Assembly: GCF_006265175.1 (NCBI RefSeq)
Contig: NZ_VDCQ01000013.1
Span: 1-64,000, forward strand
Length of the DNA: 64,000 nt
Direction of reading: 5' to 3'
Source: Paenibacillus hemerocallicola
GTDB taxonomy: Bacteria > Bacillota > Bacilli > Paenibacillales > NBRC-103111
Part shown: positions 26,707 to 34,279 of the stretch, piece after piece
Layout of the letters: each line of letters starts with the position of its first letter
Numbering within the stretch: the first letter of the stretch is position 1
The notes under the pieces: generated by a model
Told to the model about the DNA's origin: nothing
The model's database searches: none
Seen by the model: only the letters and a program-made list of their open reading frames with translations
Position numbers and translations under genes: made by a program

Positions 26707-27591
26707 TCAGTCCACCTCGCTGTCGCAAGCAGGCGCCGGCCCGGCCCGGTAATTACCTACCGCTTCGGTAGTGCGCAAGCAGCGATCGACCTGATGAATG
26801 CGGGCAATCGTTTTCTGCGTTTCCATAATGAAGAATCGTCCGTCCGCCGTCTCCAAAAAACCGGGATAACGCGTATTCGGATTGTCGTCGTACAGCACGA
26901 TTTCCGGCTTTGACCAGTGAATGAAACCATCCTTCTTGATTCCTCCGGCAAACCAGGCCGGATTGCGGTCGGCGTAAGCGCTGCTCGGGCTGTTGCGGTT
27001 ATTTTTGCCGTGATTATGATACCAGAGCAAGTAGTTTCCATTGCTGAGCTTGCGAACGAAATTAGCGACCCGGGGATGTTTGATCTTGCGTCCTCCCGGT
27101 GTATAGACGGCATGGGCCGGAGCCGTCCACGTATGGCCGTCGTCCCGGCTGTAAGCGTAGCAACACTCTTTCGACCATGTATACCCCAAGTCATCGGAAT
27201 ACTTGAACGCGATATCGCCGAGTGTGTCCACGCGCTTGCGTGCGTACAAGGTGCTTCCGAGTACTTCCCGCATGTTTTTTCCATTGTAGGTGTAGAAGAC
27301 GTACACGCGGCCGCTCGGCGCAACGAACGGAGTGACCCAGGACGATTCCGGCGGACCGGGGGGTTCGATGTCGATCAAGCCCGACCATGTGCGTCCTTCA
27401 TCCGTACTGATGGTAGCGACGATATGCTGGTCGGAATCTCCTTCCTTTCCACTGCCTGTCGTCAGGATGCATAACCAGTTTCCATTGCCTGCAACGATGG
27501 TGTAAGGCTGATCGCAATAGTGCTTCTTCGGCAATCCAATCCCGGTTGCGATGTTGCGCAGATCGCCTTTACTATGTAACGGTCTATTCAT
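26707..27591 (-). CDS. Sialidase-fold protein, probably internally deleted
   Basis: This 294-residue Asp-box protein has STDEGRTWSG, KYSDDLGYTWSK and YSRDDGHTWTAP. The second and third boxes are separated by only a handful of residues (KECCYA), far less than a propeller blade, so an in-frame deletion of about a hundred residues is likely when compared with 400-500 residue relatives. The C-terminus also ends abruptly after TRYPGFLETADGRFFI and an odd tail. It is the first gene of the minus-strand operon, preceded by AAGGAGA. Activity is doubtful although the frame is open and coupling to downstream genes is preserved. Confidence 0.7.
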   Translation of the reverse strand: MNRPLHSKGDLRNIATGIGLPKKHYCDQPYTIVAGNGNWLCILTTGSGKEGDSDQHIVATISTDEGRTWSGLIDIEPPGPPESSWVTPFVAPSGRVYVFYTYNGKNMREVLGSTLYARKRVDTLGDIAFKYSDDLGYTWSKECCYAYSRDDGHTWTAPAHAVYTPGGRKIKHPRVANFVRKLSNGNYLLWYHNHGKNNRNSPSSAYADRNPAWFAGGIKKDGFIHWSKPEIVLYDDNPNTRYPGFLETADGRFFIMETQKTIARIHQVDRCLRTTEAVGNYRAGPAPACDSEVD

Positions 27592-27658
27592 CTGGGTTCT
27601 CCTTCACAGTTTCGTTTTAGGATTCTTCATCATTATAAATCTATTATTTTTGCCCCGA

Positions 27659-27686
27659 TTGTCATAAATTTGGGAGGTGATATAAT
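27659..27686 (+). promoter_or_regulatory. SigmaA promoter of the 27712 AraC gene
   Basis: TTGTCA (27659-27664) and TATAAT (27681-27686) are 16 bp apart. The GGGAGGTGAT inside the spacer is therefore not a ribosome binding site, which argues against the upstream TTG start at 27670. The divergent minus-strand operon starts 68 bp away. Confidence 0.65.
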
Positions 27687-27711
27687 TATTTTTGGGAAAA
27701 CAAGGTGTGGG

Positions 27712-28608
27712 GTGAGACAGATTCAAGTTTCTTTCGAAACTGCCGAAGATTTAAGTGGTGCGGTTGATATGATCTTTAACGATTTTCCGGTGCTGCTGTA
27801 TTACAACCTGGACTCGGTCGCTCCTTATCCGGGGTTTCAGAGTCATAACGGCGTAGAAATGTACTATATCGAGAACGGGACGGGAAGTTATTGGGTATCC
27901 GACCGGCCGTACCCGCTTCAGTCGGGATCGCTCATGATCATTCGCCCCTATACGCTGCATAAAGTCATTCAAACGGAAGTGGATCGCATCCTATGCCGCA
28001 ACGTTCTGATGTGGAAGGAGGAGTTTTTGAGGACAAATTGGAACGGCTCCCTTGAATTTTGTTTGGACCTTATGCCCTCCGATTGCTGTCATGTCCAGTT
28101 CGATTCGGCTCAGCAGAAGAGAGTCAGTATGATCTATTCGACCATTCAGCAAGAGCTGCTGGACAAAAAAAACGGTTACGCAGACGTTCTGAACAGTCTA
28201 ATCAAGCAGTTGCTCATTCTCGCTTACCGGGTGTACGAACAACAAGAGCAAGGAGCAGACAACGCGGTGCCCGGCTCCATCATTCCCGACGAAATCTCGT
28301 ATCTCGTACAATATATAGGAGCCAATTTCCATCAGGAGCTTTCTTTGAAAAAACTGAGCGGTCTGATCCATATGAACCCGACGTATACTAGCAGCCTATT
28401 CCATAAATATACAGGGACGACCATCAACAAATTTATTTCGATCAAGCGGATTCATCACGCCAAAAAGCTGCTGCGGGAAACGAACCTGTCCGTTACTGAT
28501 ATTGCGTATCAGTGCGGTTTCAACAATCATTCGTATTTCATTAAAATGTTCAAAAGAATGGAGGCTGCCTCCCCTGCCATTTACCGGAGGGAGCATAACA
28601 AGCCTTGA
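27712..28608 (+). CDS. AraC-family transcriptional regulator with cupin sensor
   Basis: The product is about 298 residues from GTG 27712 (upstream AAGGTGTGG), a start chosen because the promoter -10 box overlaps the longer reading. The N-terminal cupin-like domain (HNGVEMYYIENGTGSYWV) is followed by a linker and a C-terminal AraC DNA-binding domain (residues about 200-295, LSLKKLSGLIHMNPTYTSSLF and VTDIAYQCGFNNHSYFIKMF). It is divergent from the sialidase-fold/TIM-barrel/M55 operon and is its probable local regulator. A terminator follows. Confidence 0.88.
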   Translation: MRQIQVSFETAEDLSGAVDMIFNDFPVLLYYNLDSVAPYPGFQSHNGVEMYYIENGTGSYWVSDRPYPLQSGSLMIIRPYTLHKVIQTEVDRILCRNVLMWKEEFLRTNWNGSLEFCLDLMPSDCCHVQFDSAQQKRVSMIYSTIQQELLDKKNGYADVLNSLIKQLLILAYRVYEQQEQGADNAVPGSIIPDEISYLVQYIGANFHQELSLKKLSGLIHMNPTYTSSLFHKYTGTTINKFISIKRIHHAKKLLRETNLSVTDIAYQCGFNNHSYFIKMFKRMEAASPAIYRREHNKP

Positions 28609-28631
28609 TCGACTTTCGCGTCAATACGACG

Positions 28632-28675
28632 GAAGAAGACAGCCTATGAAAGATTTTCACAGGCTGCCTTCTTTA
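28632..28675 (+). terminator. Intrinsic terminator after AraC gene
   Basis: An AGACAGCCT...AGGCTGCCTTCTTT hairpin with a TGAAAGATTTTCA inner stem-loop lies just after the AraC stop. Confidence 0.7.
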
Positions 28676-28689
28676 ACATAAGCGCTATT

Positions 28690-28965
28690 TCTTGATCGCT
28701 TCGATCCTTTCTCTTCCGCTTCTCTCAGCACGGTTTCCTGCACATTTTTATCTTTCAACACCTCGAGGTTTTCCCGAACGTCTCAAGGATCTTCGGATCT
28801 TTTAGGGCATAGGGTCTGCCGTTTTGAACCGCGATCATTTGCTGCTCCCTCTCCGTCAAGAAGCTGACTACCGAGACGACCAGATTGTGCACGTTCGTAG
28901 CTCTCGCGATGCCAGGCTTTGATATGATGAAGAACCCACGGCAAAACGATATAGTTAGAAAGGCT
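28690..28965 (-). pseudogene. Decayed unrecognised gene fragment
   Basis: Two minus-strand frames give protein-like sequence (VSVVSFLTEREQQMIAVQNG, ALKDPKILETF, then after a shift ENLEVLKDKNVQETVLREAE). They would join into one C-terminal region with a basic, helical tail. No start is visible and the 5' part seems lost at the junction near 28965. The style recalls C-terminal ends of transposase-like Rpn/PDDEXK proteins, but this is not a firm identification. Confidence 0.3.
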
Positions 28966-28966
28966 T

Positions 28967-29257
28967 GTGGAGCGCAAGGATGTGGAGAAAGAGCGCGAGC
29001 TGCTCGCGATCCGTTCGGAATACCAGACGAAACTGGAAAAGGAACGTGAAGAGGCGACTGCGAAGCTTCGAGAGCTATACTCAAGGATTGTTGCATTAGA
29101 AGGTCATGAAAGGTTAACTGCATACTTAATCGATACAGAATATATCCCGCCAGAACTTGAAGTCATTATTGGATTCTCGGAAGATTTTGTTGCCTGGGAT
29201 TTATATGGAATATCAAGGGATGGGCAACAATTCTTACGGTTTACGTATGCTAAGTGA
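28967..29257 (+). CDS. Small hypothetical protein with N-terminal coiled coil
   Basis: The ORF has 96 residues from GTG 28967 with AGAAAGG seven bases upstream. The first 45 residues are strongly helical and charged (EKEREEATAKLRELYSRIVA). The rest is a compact acidic domain (PELEVIIGFSEDFVAWDLYG). I do not recognise the family. It starts where the minus-strand fragment ends, so it may itself be a junction product. A repeat element follows directly. Confidence 0.4.
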   Translation: MERKDVEKERELLAIRSEYQTKLEKEREEATAKLRELYSRIVALEGHERLTAYLIDTEYIPPELEVIIGFSEDFVAWDLYGISRDGQQFLRFTYAK

Positions 29258-29283
29258 TTGTGACGGAGACGAGAGCTGAATCA

Positions 29284-29355
29284 TTCAACAAGACGAGGCT
29301 GCTGCGGATTGATCGATCGGTGGCCTCGCTTCGCTAACGGGCAGATTTGCGCAAC
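29284..29355 (+). repeat. Dispersed repeat, hairpin - box A' copy 4
   Basis: A GAGGCTGCTGCGG...GGTGGCCTC stem is followed by GCTAACGGGCAG. It belongs to the same family as the copies at 5097, 30087 and 37224, and lacks a clear first box. Confidence 0.6.
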
Positions 29356-29498
29356 ATTGTTGTCTTCGAAGAAAATTCAGATTTCCACTTGAACCTTACG
29401 TAACGTAATGATTTATAGTGAACGTAAGAGCAGGACGAAACACGGGCCTACTGCCCAAAAATCGAACAACTAAATTCGAAATCGGAGGAGAAGCAAAC

Positions 29499-30068
29499 AT
29501 GAGAAAACTCGTATTGTTCATGCATGTGTCGCTGGACGGGTATGCGTCGGATTCGAACGGAGGACTAGATTGGATTCCGTACAACGAGGAATTAGAGAAA
29601 TACGCCGAGGAGGTCGTAGCCGAAGTCGGCTCTCCCGTATACGGACGCACGACGTATCGGATGATGGAGAGCTACTGGCCCACGGTGCTGGACAATCCGA
29701 ATGCGTCGAGGCACGGTATGGAGCATGCCAAATGGCTGCAGGATGTTAAGAAGATCGTCATTTCCGGCTCGATGGACATTGTGGAATGGAACAATACGAT
29801 GCTGATCAAGGACAATATCGCAGAGGAAATCAAGGCGCTCAAAGAGCAGCCTGGCAAAAATCTCGTTATCTTCGGCAGTCCGGGGGCGGCGAGGACGTTG
29901 CTTGAGCTCGGCTTGATCGACGAATTCCTGCTGACGATTTGTCCGGTCATCTTGGGCGGCGGAAAATCGGCATTCCACGGCGACGGTGAGAAAATCAGGC
30001 TCAAGCTGCTGTCCAGCCGAACGCTCAAGTCGGGCATTATCGCGGCCCGCTATGAGTTGGAGAAATAG
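29499..30068 (+). CDS. Dihydrofolate reductase-family protein (RibD C-terminal-like)
   Basis: This 189-residue protein starts at ATG 29499 with CGGAGGAG seven bases upstream. The RibD_C/DHFR-like fold is shown by the N-terminal LVLFMHVSLDGYASD, the VYGRTTYRMME motif, VIFGSPGAARTLLELGLIDE and ICPVILGGGKSAF. These stand-alone NADPH-binding reductases (YwjB/YyaP type) have unknown substrates. The length is normal and the gene is intact. It is monocistronic, flanked by repeat elements on both sides. Confidence 0.88.
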   Translation: MRKLVLFMHVSLDGYASDSNGGLDWIPYNEELEKYAEEVVAEVGSPVYGRTTYRMMESYWPTVLDNPNASRHGMEHAKWLQDVKKIVISGSMDIVEWNNTMLIKDNIAEEIKALKEQPGKNLVIFGSPGAARTLLELGLIDEFLLTICPVILGGGKSAFHGDGEKIRLKLLSSRTLKSGIIAARYELEK

Positions 30069-30086
30069 CCGTGCCGTACAAGGTGT

Positions 30087-30182
30087 TCCGCTAACGGAGA
30101 AGATAGTTCAGTTACGACATGACGGCAGACGGCACACGGTCGGCTGCCGTTGTTCGTTGAAGTAACGGGCAGAATAGTTATT
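30087..30182 (+). repeat. Dispersed repeat, box A - hairpin - box A' copy 5
   Basis: CCGCTAACGG...GATAGTTCAG, then an ACGGCAG...CTGCCGT stem, then GAAGTAACGGGCAGAATAG. All three parts of the element are present. The hairpin could terminate the upstream gene. Confidence 0.6.
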
Positions 30183-30316
30183 TCATCGGGAGGTCTAGGT
30201 GGTTCTGTGTGTTACCGCTATTGGTTGGTTGAAGTATGGACGTCGTTACGCTGGTAGCAGCAGATTGGCTATTCTTAGGATTTGCCATACTTATGCTTGC
30301 CGCAATAATTCAAGTA

Positions 30317-30349
30317 AAGAAAGGACAGGCGAGCCTGTCCTTTCTTAAT
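30317..30349 (-). terminator. Bidirectional terminator-like hairpin
   Basis: A perfect AAGAAAGGACAGG / CCTGTCCTTTCTT stem around CGAG sits 45 bp past the end of the aldo/keto reductase gene. It is T-rich on both strands and is best assigned to that gene. The 118-codon ORF over it is not credible. Confidence 0.65.
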
Positions 30350-30393
30350 AGATATGAGGATAAACGAGTGATGAGTTTACGGTTCGATCAAGG

Positions 30394-31245
30394 TTACAGA
30401 TCGACTCTCAAGGTGCCCAGCATCTTGGCGAACTTCGGATCGTGGTACGATAAGAAAAGAGTTTCTCGCGTATCGAGGGTGGAAATTTGTTTCATGTCGT
30501 TCTCTCTCAACTCAAAATCGAAAATGTCGAAGTTTTCGACCATCCGCTCTTTTCTCACCGATTTTGGAATTACAACGACTTCACGCTGAACAAGCCAGCG
30601 CAACACGACCTGGGCGACGGACTTGTTGTGTTTTTCTGCGATCGAGATCAGCACTTCGTTGCCGAACATGTTGTTGAGTCCTTCAGCGAACGGCGCCCAC
30701 GACTGGTGCTGCACTCCCTGCTCTTTCATAAAAGCGGCGCTCTCGATCTGCTGGTAGAACGGGTGCGTTTCGACCTGGTTGACGGCGGGCACGATTTCGT
30801 TATGCACGATGAGGTCCATCAAACGGTCGGGCAGGAAGTTACTGACACCGATCGCCTTGATTTTGCCTTCGCGGTACAGGTCTTCCATCGCGCGCCAAGC
30901 GCCATAGTAATCGCCGAACGGCTGGTGAATAAGGTACAGATCAAGATAGTCGAGCTGTAGCTTATTCAGGGATTTGGCAAACGCCAGCTTGGCACTCTCG
31001 TAGCCGGCATCCTGAACCCAGAGCTTGGTCGTGATGAACAGCTCCTCACGCGGTACGCTGCTGCGCTTGATCGCGCGTCCGACCGCTTCCTCGTTGAGGT
31101 AACCGGCGGCGGTGTCGATCAGGCGGTAACCGGCCATCAGCGCTTCATATACCGCGTTCTCGCATTCTTCAGCATCGGGAATTTGGTAGACACCGAAGCC
31201 GATGATCGGCATTTTCACACCGTTGTTCAATGTTACAGTTTGCAT
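30394..31245 (-). CDS. Aldo/keto reductase
   Basis: This 283-residue NADPH-dependent aldo/keto reductase starts at ATG 31245 behind GGGAGGAATT; the in-frame ATG 31260 lies before that site. Catalytic tetrad elements are visible: Asp and Tyr in [13 protein letters not shown], Lys in FITTKLW and His in LYLIHQP. Cofactor-binding [16 protein letters not shown] is at the C-terminus. It reduces carbonyls or aldehydes in the cytoplasm. It is divergent from a MerR-family gene, and its promoter carries a textbook MerR operator, so aldehyde or electrophile induction (AdhR-like) is probable. Confidence 0.93.
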   Translation of the reverse strand: MQTVTLNNGVKMPIIGFGVYQIPDAEECENAVYEALMAGYRLIDTAAGYLNEEAVGRAIKRSSVPREELFITTKLWVQDAGYESAKLAFAKSLNKLQLDYLDLYLIHQPFGDYYGAWRAMEDLYREGKIKAIGVSNFLPDRLMDLIVHNEIVPAVNQVETHPFYQQIESAAFMKEQGVQHQSWAPFAEGLNNMFGNEVLISIAEKHNKSVAQVVLRWLVQREVVVIPKSVRKERMVENFDIFDFELRENDMKQISTLDTRETLFLSYHDPKFAKMLGTLRVDL

Positions 31246-31350
31246 TTTAATTCCTCCCATTGTTCAAATGTAAAACGGCAAACGGCCGCGAATCCCGGGA
31301 ATCGGGCACCGCAGCGGGGATTCCGCTTACGGCCGATTTGCATTATAATA

Positions 31351-31381
31351 AGCTTATCGCCTTCGTGTAACACGAAGTCAA
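31351..31381 (-). promoter_or_regulatory. MerR-regulated promoter of the aldo/keto reductase
   Basis: On the minus strand TTGACT (31381-31376) and TAAGCT (31356-31351) are separated by 19 bp. The perfect palindrome CTTCGTGTAACACGAAG (31361-31377) fills the spacer and overlaps the -35 box. This matches AdhR/MerR-type promoters. Confidence 0.85.
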
Positions 31382-31416
31382 GCGGTCTTTATAATTTTTT
31401 CTAGGGAGGATTACAC

Positions 31417-31857
31417 ATGCATACGGTCAAAGAAGCCGCCCTGATAACGGGACTCACCGAGCACGCTGTACGCTTTTACACCGATAAAGGGTTGGTGCCA
31501 AGCGTACAGCGCAATGAGAATAATATCCGGCTGTTCGACGAAGAATCGATCAACTGGCTGCATGGCGTCAAATGCCTCAAGCAATCCGGGATGCCGATTG
31601 AGGTCATCAAAACGTACGTCGACCTCTGTCTCGAAGGGGAATCGACCATTCCGCAACGCAGCTTACTCATGATGGAGCATAAAGAAGCGGCACTCGTTAA
31701 GCTCGAAGAAGCCAAACGGCACGTTGCCCATTTGGTACAAAAAACCGCCCTATATCAGGCCATTCTGGAGCACCGTACACCAGATACGACCAATCCCGGC
31801 AACTGGGACAAAATCCAGCATATGCATTCTGACGTATTTTATTCGCCCTCTGTTTAA
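31417..31857 (+). CDS. MerR-family transcriptional regulator (AdhR-like)
   Basis: This 146-residue protein has an N-terminal winged helix (MHTVKEAALITGLTEHAVRF, then YTDKGLVPSV) and a helical dimerisation region of about 70 residues. AGGGAGGA precedes ATG 31417. It is divergent from the aldo/keto reductase with a 19-bp-spacer operator between them. That is the usual arrangement for aldehyde-responsive MerR proteins in Bacillota. No cysteine is in an obvious metal-binding pattern, although one Cys lies in the helical region (VDLCLEGE). Confidence 0.9.
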   Translation: MHTVKEAALITGLTEHAVRFYTDKGLVPSVQRNENNIRLFDEESINWLHGVKCLKQSGMPIEVIKTYVDLCLEGESTIPQRSLLMMEHKEAALVKLEEAKRHVAHLVQKTALYQAILEHRTPDTTNPGNWDKIQHMHSDVFYSPSV

Positions 31858-32056
31858 AAGGCATGAGAGATATTTGTGACTACATTAATCACCTTGAAGA
31901 AACACTTCGGTTTGAAACTCCTGATTGGCTTGGCATTGAACGAAATCCACATCAGTCTAGATTGAACTAACGGGTACGTTAGCGGAATACATTTAACGAT
32001 AGCCTGCTTGAACGGCCAGTTCCTTAATCGAAAGTAGAAATATAGGGGGGGTTAAG
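31858..32056 (+). other. Gap with a 35-codon gene fragment and repeat box A
   Basis: An open frame from 31863 to 31970 (ICDYINHLEETLRFETPDWL) looks like a piece of a lost gene. It ends inside a copy of repeat box A (GAACTAACGGGTACGTTAG, 31963-31981). Nothing else is recognisable before the next ribosome binding site at 32043. Confidence 0.3.
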
Positions 32057-32407
32057 TTGTCGTTAGAAAAACGAATAACTGGATTGTGGTCCTAAGATTA
32101 CTTATATCCCCCGGGTGCTTTGGAGGATGTAGTAGTTGCTTTCATTCTTGGTGAGGATGGTTGGATATACTTTGATCATCCCTGCCAGAATATTGTTGAA
32201 AAATTCAAATGGGAGATCGATGATCACGGTTTACTGCAAATTAATAGAACAACGTCAACGGTGTTCTACGATGTGGAGGATGGCGATGAGTTAGCACAAG
32301 ATAGTTATTTTGACGAACCTTCCAATATGGTAATCCCGGATATTAAGGTAGATATTAATAAAGAGTCTACTCCCCGAGGGGAAAATGAGGTTATTATATA
32401 TTTCTAA
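32057..32407 (+). pseudogene. Hypothetical gene with in-frame nonsense codon
   Basis: TAGGGGGGGTTAAG precedes a TTG start at 32057. Twelve codons (MSLEKRITGLWS) are followed by TAA at 32093-32095, and the same frame then stays open for 103 codons (DYLYPPGALEDVVVAFILGE...) to 32407. The in-frame continuation and the good binding site at the intact 5' end indicate a gene killed by a single base change. The acidic, Trp/Phe-rich product is not recognised. Confidence 0.65.
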
Positions 32408-32694
32408 GCCATTATGGGGCACGGATAATAAATTTGCCTTAGTACATAGAGATCATGATCGTCTTAAGCCACCATCATTTAGACGATTGCTCAATTGTGC
32501 ACATAAACAATCCCCCGCCATCCGAAGCCAGGGGGGGGATTTATTAGTGGGGGAGGAACTGTACGTTACATTTTTAATCTATGCAGCAGTTAACACATTG
32601 GGATGGGCAGTGTGATAATAAAAATACCAGAGAATGATCCCTGATCCTTCTTTCTTGACTGTTGATGTGTATAAGCCTCCAATTACTAAACCAG
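32408..32694 (+). other. Intergenic gap with one terminator
   Basis: The only structure I see is the terminator-like AATCCCCC...GGGGGATT hairpin at 32509-32541. ORFs across it (32385-32615) have no binding site and simply translate the hairpin. Confidence 0.5.
32509..32541 (+). terminator. Terminator-like hairpin
   Basis: AATCCCCC and GGGGGATT arms around GCCATCCGAAGCCAGG, with a modest T-rich tail. It lies 100 bp after the broken hypothetical gene. Confidence 0.45.
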
Positions 32695-32793
32695 CTACAA
32701 AAAGATCCCACAACTACACAAAACAATAACCAACAAGATAAAGAGGACCAAAATCACACCAGTAGAAGTAAATGCGCCACCTACACCGCTCAT
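32695..32793 (-). CDS. YjcZ-family sporulation peptide
   Basis: A 32-residue ORF with start ATG 32793 and a very strong GAGGAGGAGGG six bases upstream encodes a Gly-rich N-terminus (MSGVGGAFTSTG) and one hydrophobic segment (VILVLFILLVIVLCSCG). This is the pattern of the YjcZ/YbfO-type small sporulation membrane proteins common in Bacillaceae and Paenibacillaceae. It is probably made in the developing spore. It is too short for routine ORF calls. It is monocistronic in a gene-poor stretch. Confidence 0.75.
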   Translation of the reverse strand: MSGVGGAFTSTGVILVLFILLVIVLCSCGIFL

Positions 32794-32879
32794 GCTTTCC
32801 CTCCTCCTCTGTAACATGCTCTACATACTATGGAGATGTTTTTGAATTTGATTAGACTATATCCTATTGATAAAAAATA

Positions 32880-32904
32880 CCCCGCCAGCATTAGCCAGCG
32901 GGGG
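32880..32904 (-). terminator. Terminator for the minus-strand fragment
   Basis: On the minus strand a CCCCGCTGGC...GCCAGCGGGG-like hairpin is followed by TATTTTTTATC. It directly follows the C-terminal fragment ending at 32912. Confidence 0.7.
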
Positions 32905-32911
32905 ATACTCA

Positions 32912-33075
32912 TTAATTACTGCTATACTCGTTCACTTCAAACAACTCGATCTTATCGAATACAATGTAATCCTTGCGTGTAATGAAGTTCGCCAAATTAT
33001 AGTTCTTGCTGATCGTGTACACTTCCGGACCTGTGCCGGCTGCGCGACCGTTGTACCAAGCAATGAATGCACTGC
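32912..33075 (-). pseudogene. C-terminal fragment of an unrecognised protein
   Basis: A minus-strand frame encodes AFIAWYNGRAAGTGPEVYTI, then NLANFITRKDYIVFDKIELF to TAA at 32914, followed by a good terminator. It abuts the truncated IS110 transposase at about 33075, where the transposase reading frame runs into it. It is the 3' remnant of a gene joined to the insertion sequence by deletion. Confidence 0.6.
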
Positions 33076-33809
33076 AGCTCCAGAGAGATTAAATGACTCG
33101 GGAAAGCGGTCTCTTTGAAGGGATTACGCTCTGCGGCAGCCATTAGCTTTTGTGCACTTTCCTGCGACCAACGGGTAGGATTAACATGTCCTGCAAGGCT
33201 CTGAATGTTCGCCGTGACGTCTTTCTCGGACATGGCTAGCACCGCTTGAGACGTTGGATATAGAGCTAGAAAACGAAGGGACACTTTCGAATAAAGGTCA
33301 CCAAACACGCCATGATACTCCGGGAAAACCTGATCCATCACTGCTTGAAACTGTAACTTTATTTGAACGTACATATCCGTAAGAGACTCATGTTGCCGTG
33401 TTAGATAACGCAAGTTCATCAGATACTGACCTCGTTTTTTGTAAGGCTCCAGGCCTTCTTTGTAGAACATTTCCCCCAGCTGGTATGCGTCAGCAGCATC
33501 CGTTTTCACCTTTCGTAAGTTGGCTTTTTTCGCTTGGTGTGAAAGTAACGGATTAATGACGATGTACAGATACTGATTCTCATCCATGAATTGAACAACA
33601 GAGCTATGATAATGACCCGTTGCTTCTAACACGACGGCCGGACGTTTCCCCGTAAAGGATTCTATGTCTTGAGCAAAACGGAGAAAGGACGCAAATCCCT
33701 CGACATTGTGCTTAAAAAGAAAAGTCTTTCCATAGGGCATTCCTCGATCTGCAAAAGCTTGTGCATGACTCTCACCTTTTGAAACATCCAAACCAATGAC
33801 AGGGTTCAT
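33076..33809 (-). pseudogene. IS110-family transposase, C-terminally truncated
   Basis: The first about 245 residues match the DEDD (RuvC-like) half of IS110/IS1111 transposases: VIGLDVSKGESHAQAF with the first Asp, EATGHYHSS with Glu, and KTDAADAYQLGEMF with the two Asp residues. The C-terminal Transposase_20 domain, with its serine, is missing because the sequence changes to unrelated DNA near 33075. A normal member has about 400 residues. The insertion sequence is therefore immobile by itself. The upstream flank to 33880 presumably holds its left end. Confidence 0.88.
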
Positions 33810-34016
33810 TTCATCACTCCCAATATGATTTCACCGGTAACCCCTAATCTTCTTTGTCGTCCACATTATCGCATGTGATTCGGGATCATCGTCCCAACCA
33901 GCCTAATCATGGTTTAACAAGTAGGGGGGATGAACGGTATAGCTCTCGGGATCCAGCTCCCACGGGCAGAATCGTTCGATCCCCGACTACCGCTATCTTA
34001 CGACCCATATAAAAAA

Positions 34017-34045
34017 GAGGTCTACCAGAAAGATCTGGTGACCTC
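34017..34045 (-). terminator. Terminator-like hairpin
   Basis: GAGGTCTACCAG / CTGGTGACCTC stem around AAAGAT. On the minus strand it is followed by TTTTTTATATG. No minus-strand gene now ends here, so its gene was probably lost. Confidence 0.55.
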
Positions 34046-34209
34046 ATAATACGAACGGGCAGGATAGCTCCAGTATTCAGGTCCTGGCGTGAGGTATTGC
34101 GAATTATTTCTAAAGTATAGACAAGGCTTAATTTATTGGTTATTGAATTATTAGTACGATCGTGCTAAATTTTTATCCATGAGTACTAAATCCTGCCTAT
34201 TTATTCGGA

Positions 34210-34238
34210 TTGAGGCTGTCCGTTTCATTGCATATAAT
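34210..34238 (+). promoter_or_regulatory. SigmaA-type promoter of the ECF sigma gene
   Basis: TTGAGG (34210-34215), a 17-bp spacer and TATAAT (34233-34238). ATG 34280 follows 42 bp later, with AAGGGAGG in front of it. Confidence 0.7.
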
Positions 34239-34279
34239 GAAGGTACCACCCTTCGGGGAGATCGTTAAGGGAGGCCGCG

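Larger units (their letters stand above)
33810..34279 (+). other. Intergenic region upstream of ECF sigma gene
   Basis: It holds the IS110 upstream flank, a terminator-like hairpin (34017-34045), a partial repeat box (ACGAACGGGCAGGATAG, 34052-34068) and the sigma-factor promoter. No gene is supported. Confidence 0.5.

Noticed and set aside
30236-30589. 117-codon plus-strand ORF with hydrophobic start
   Set aside because: It has no Shine-Dalgarno, runs through a terminator hairpin and lies antisense to the aldo/keto reductase.
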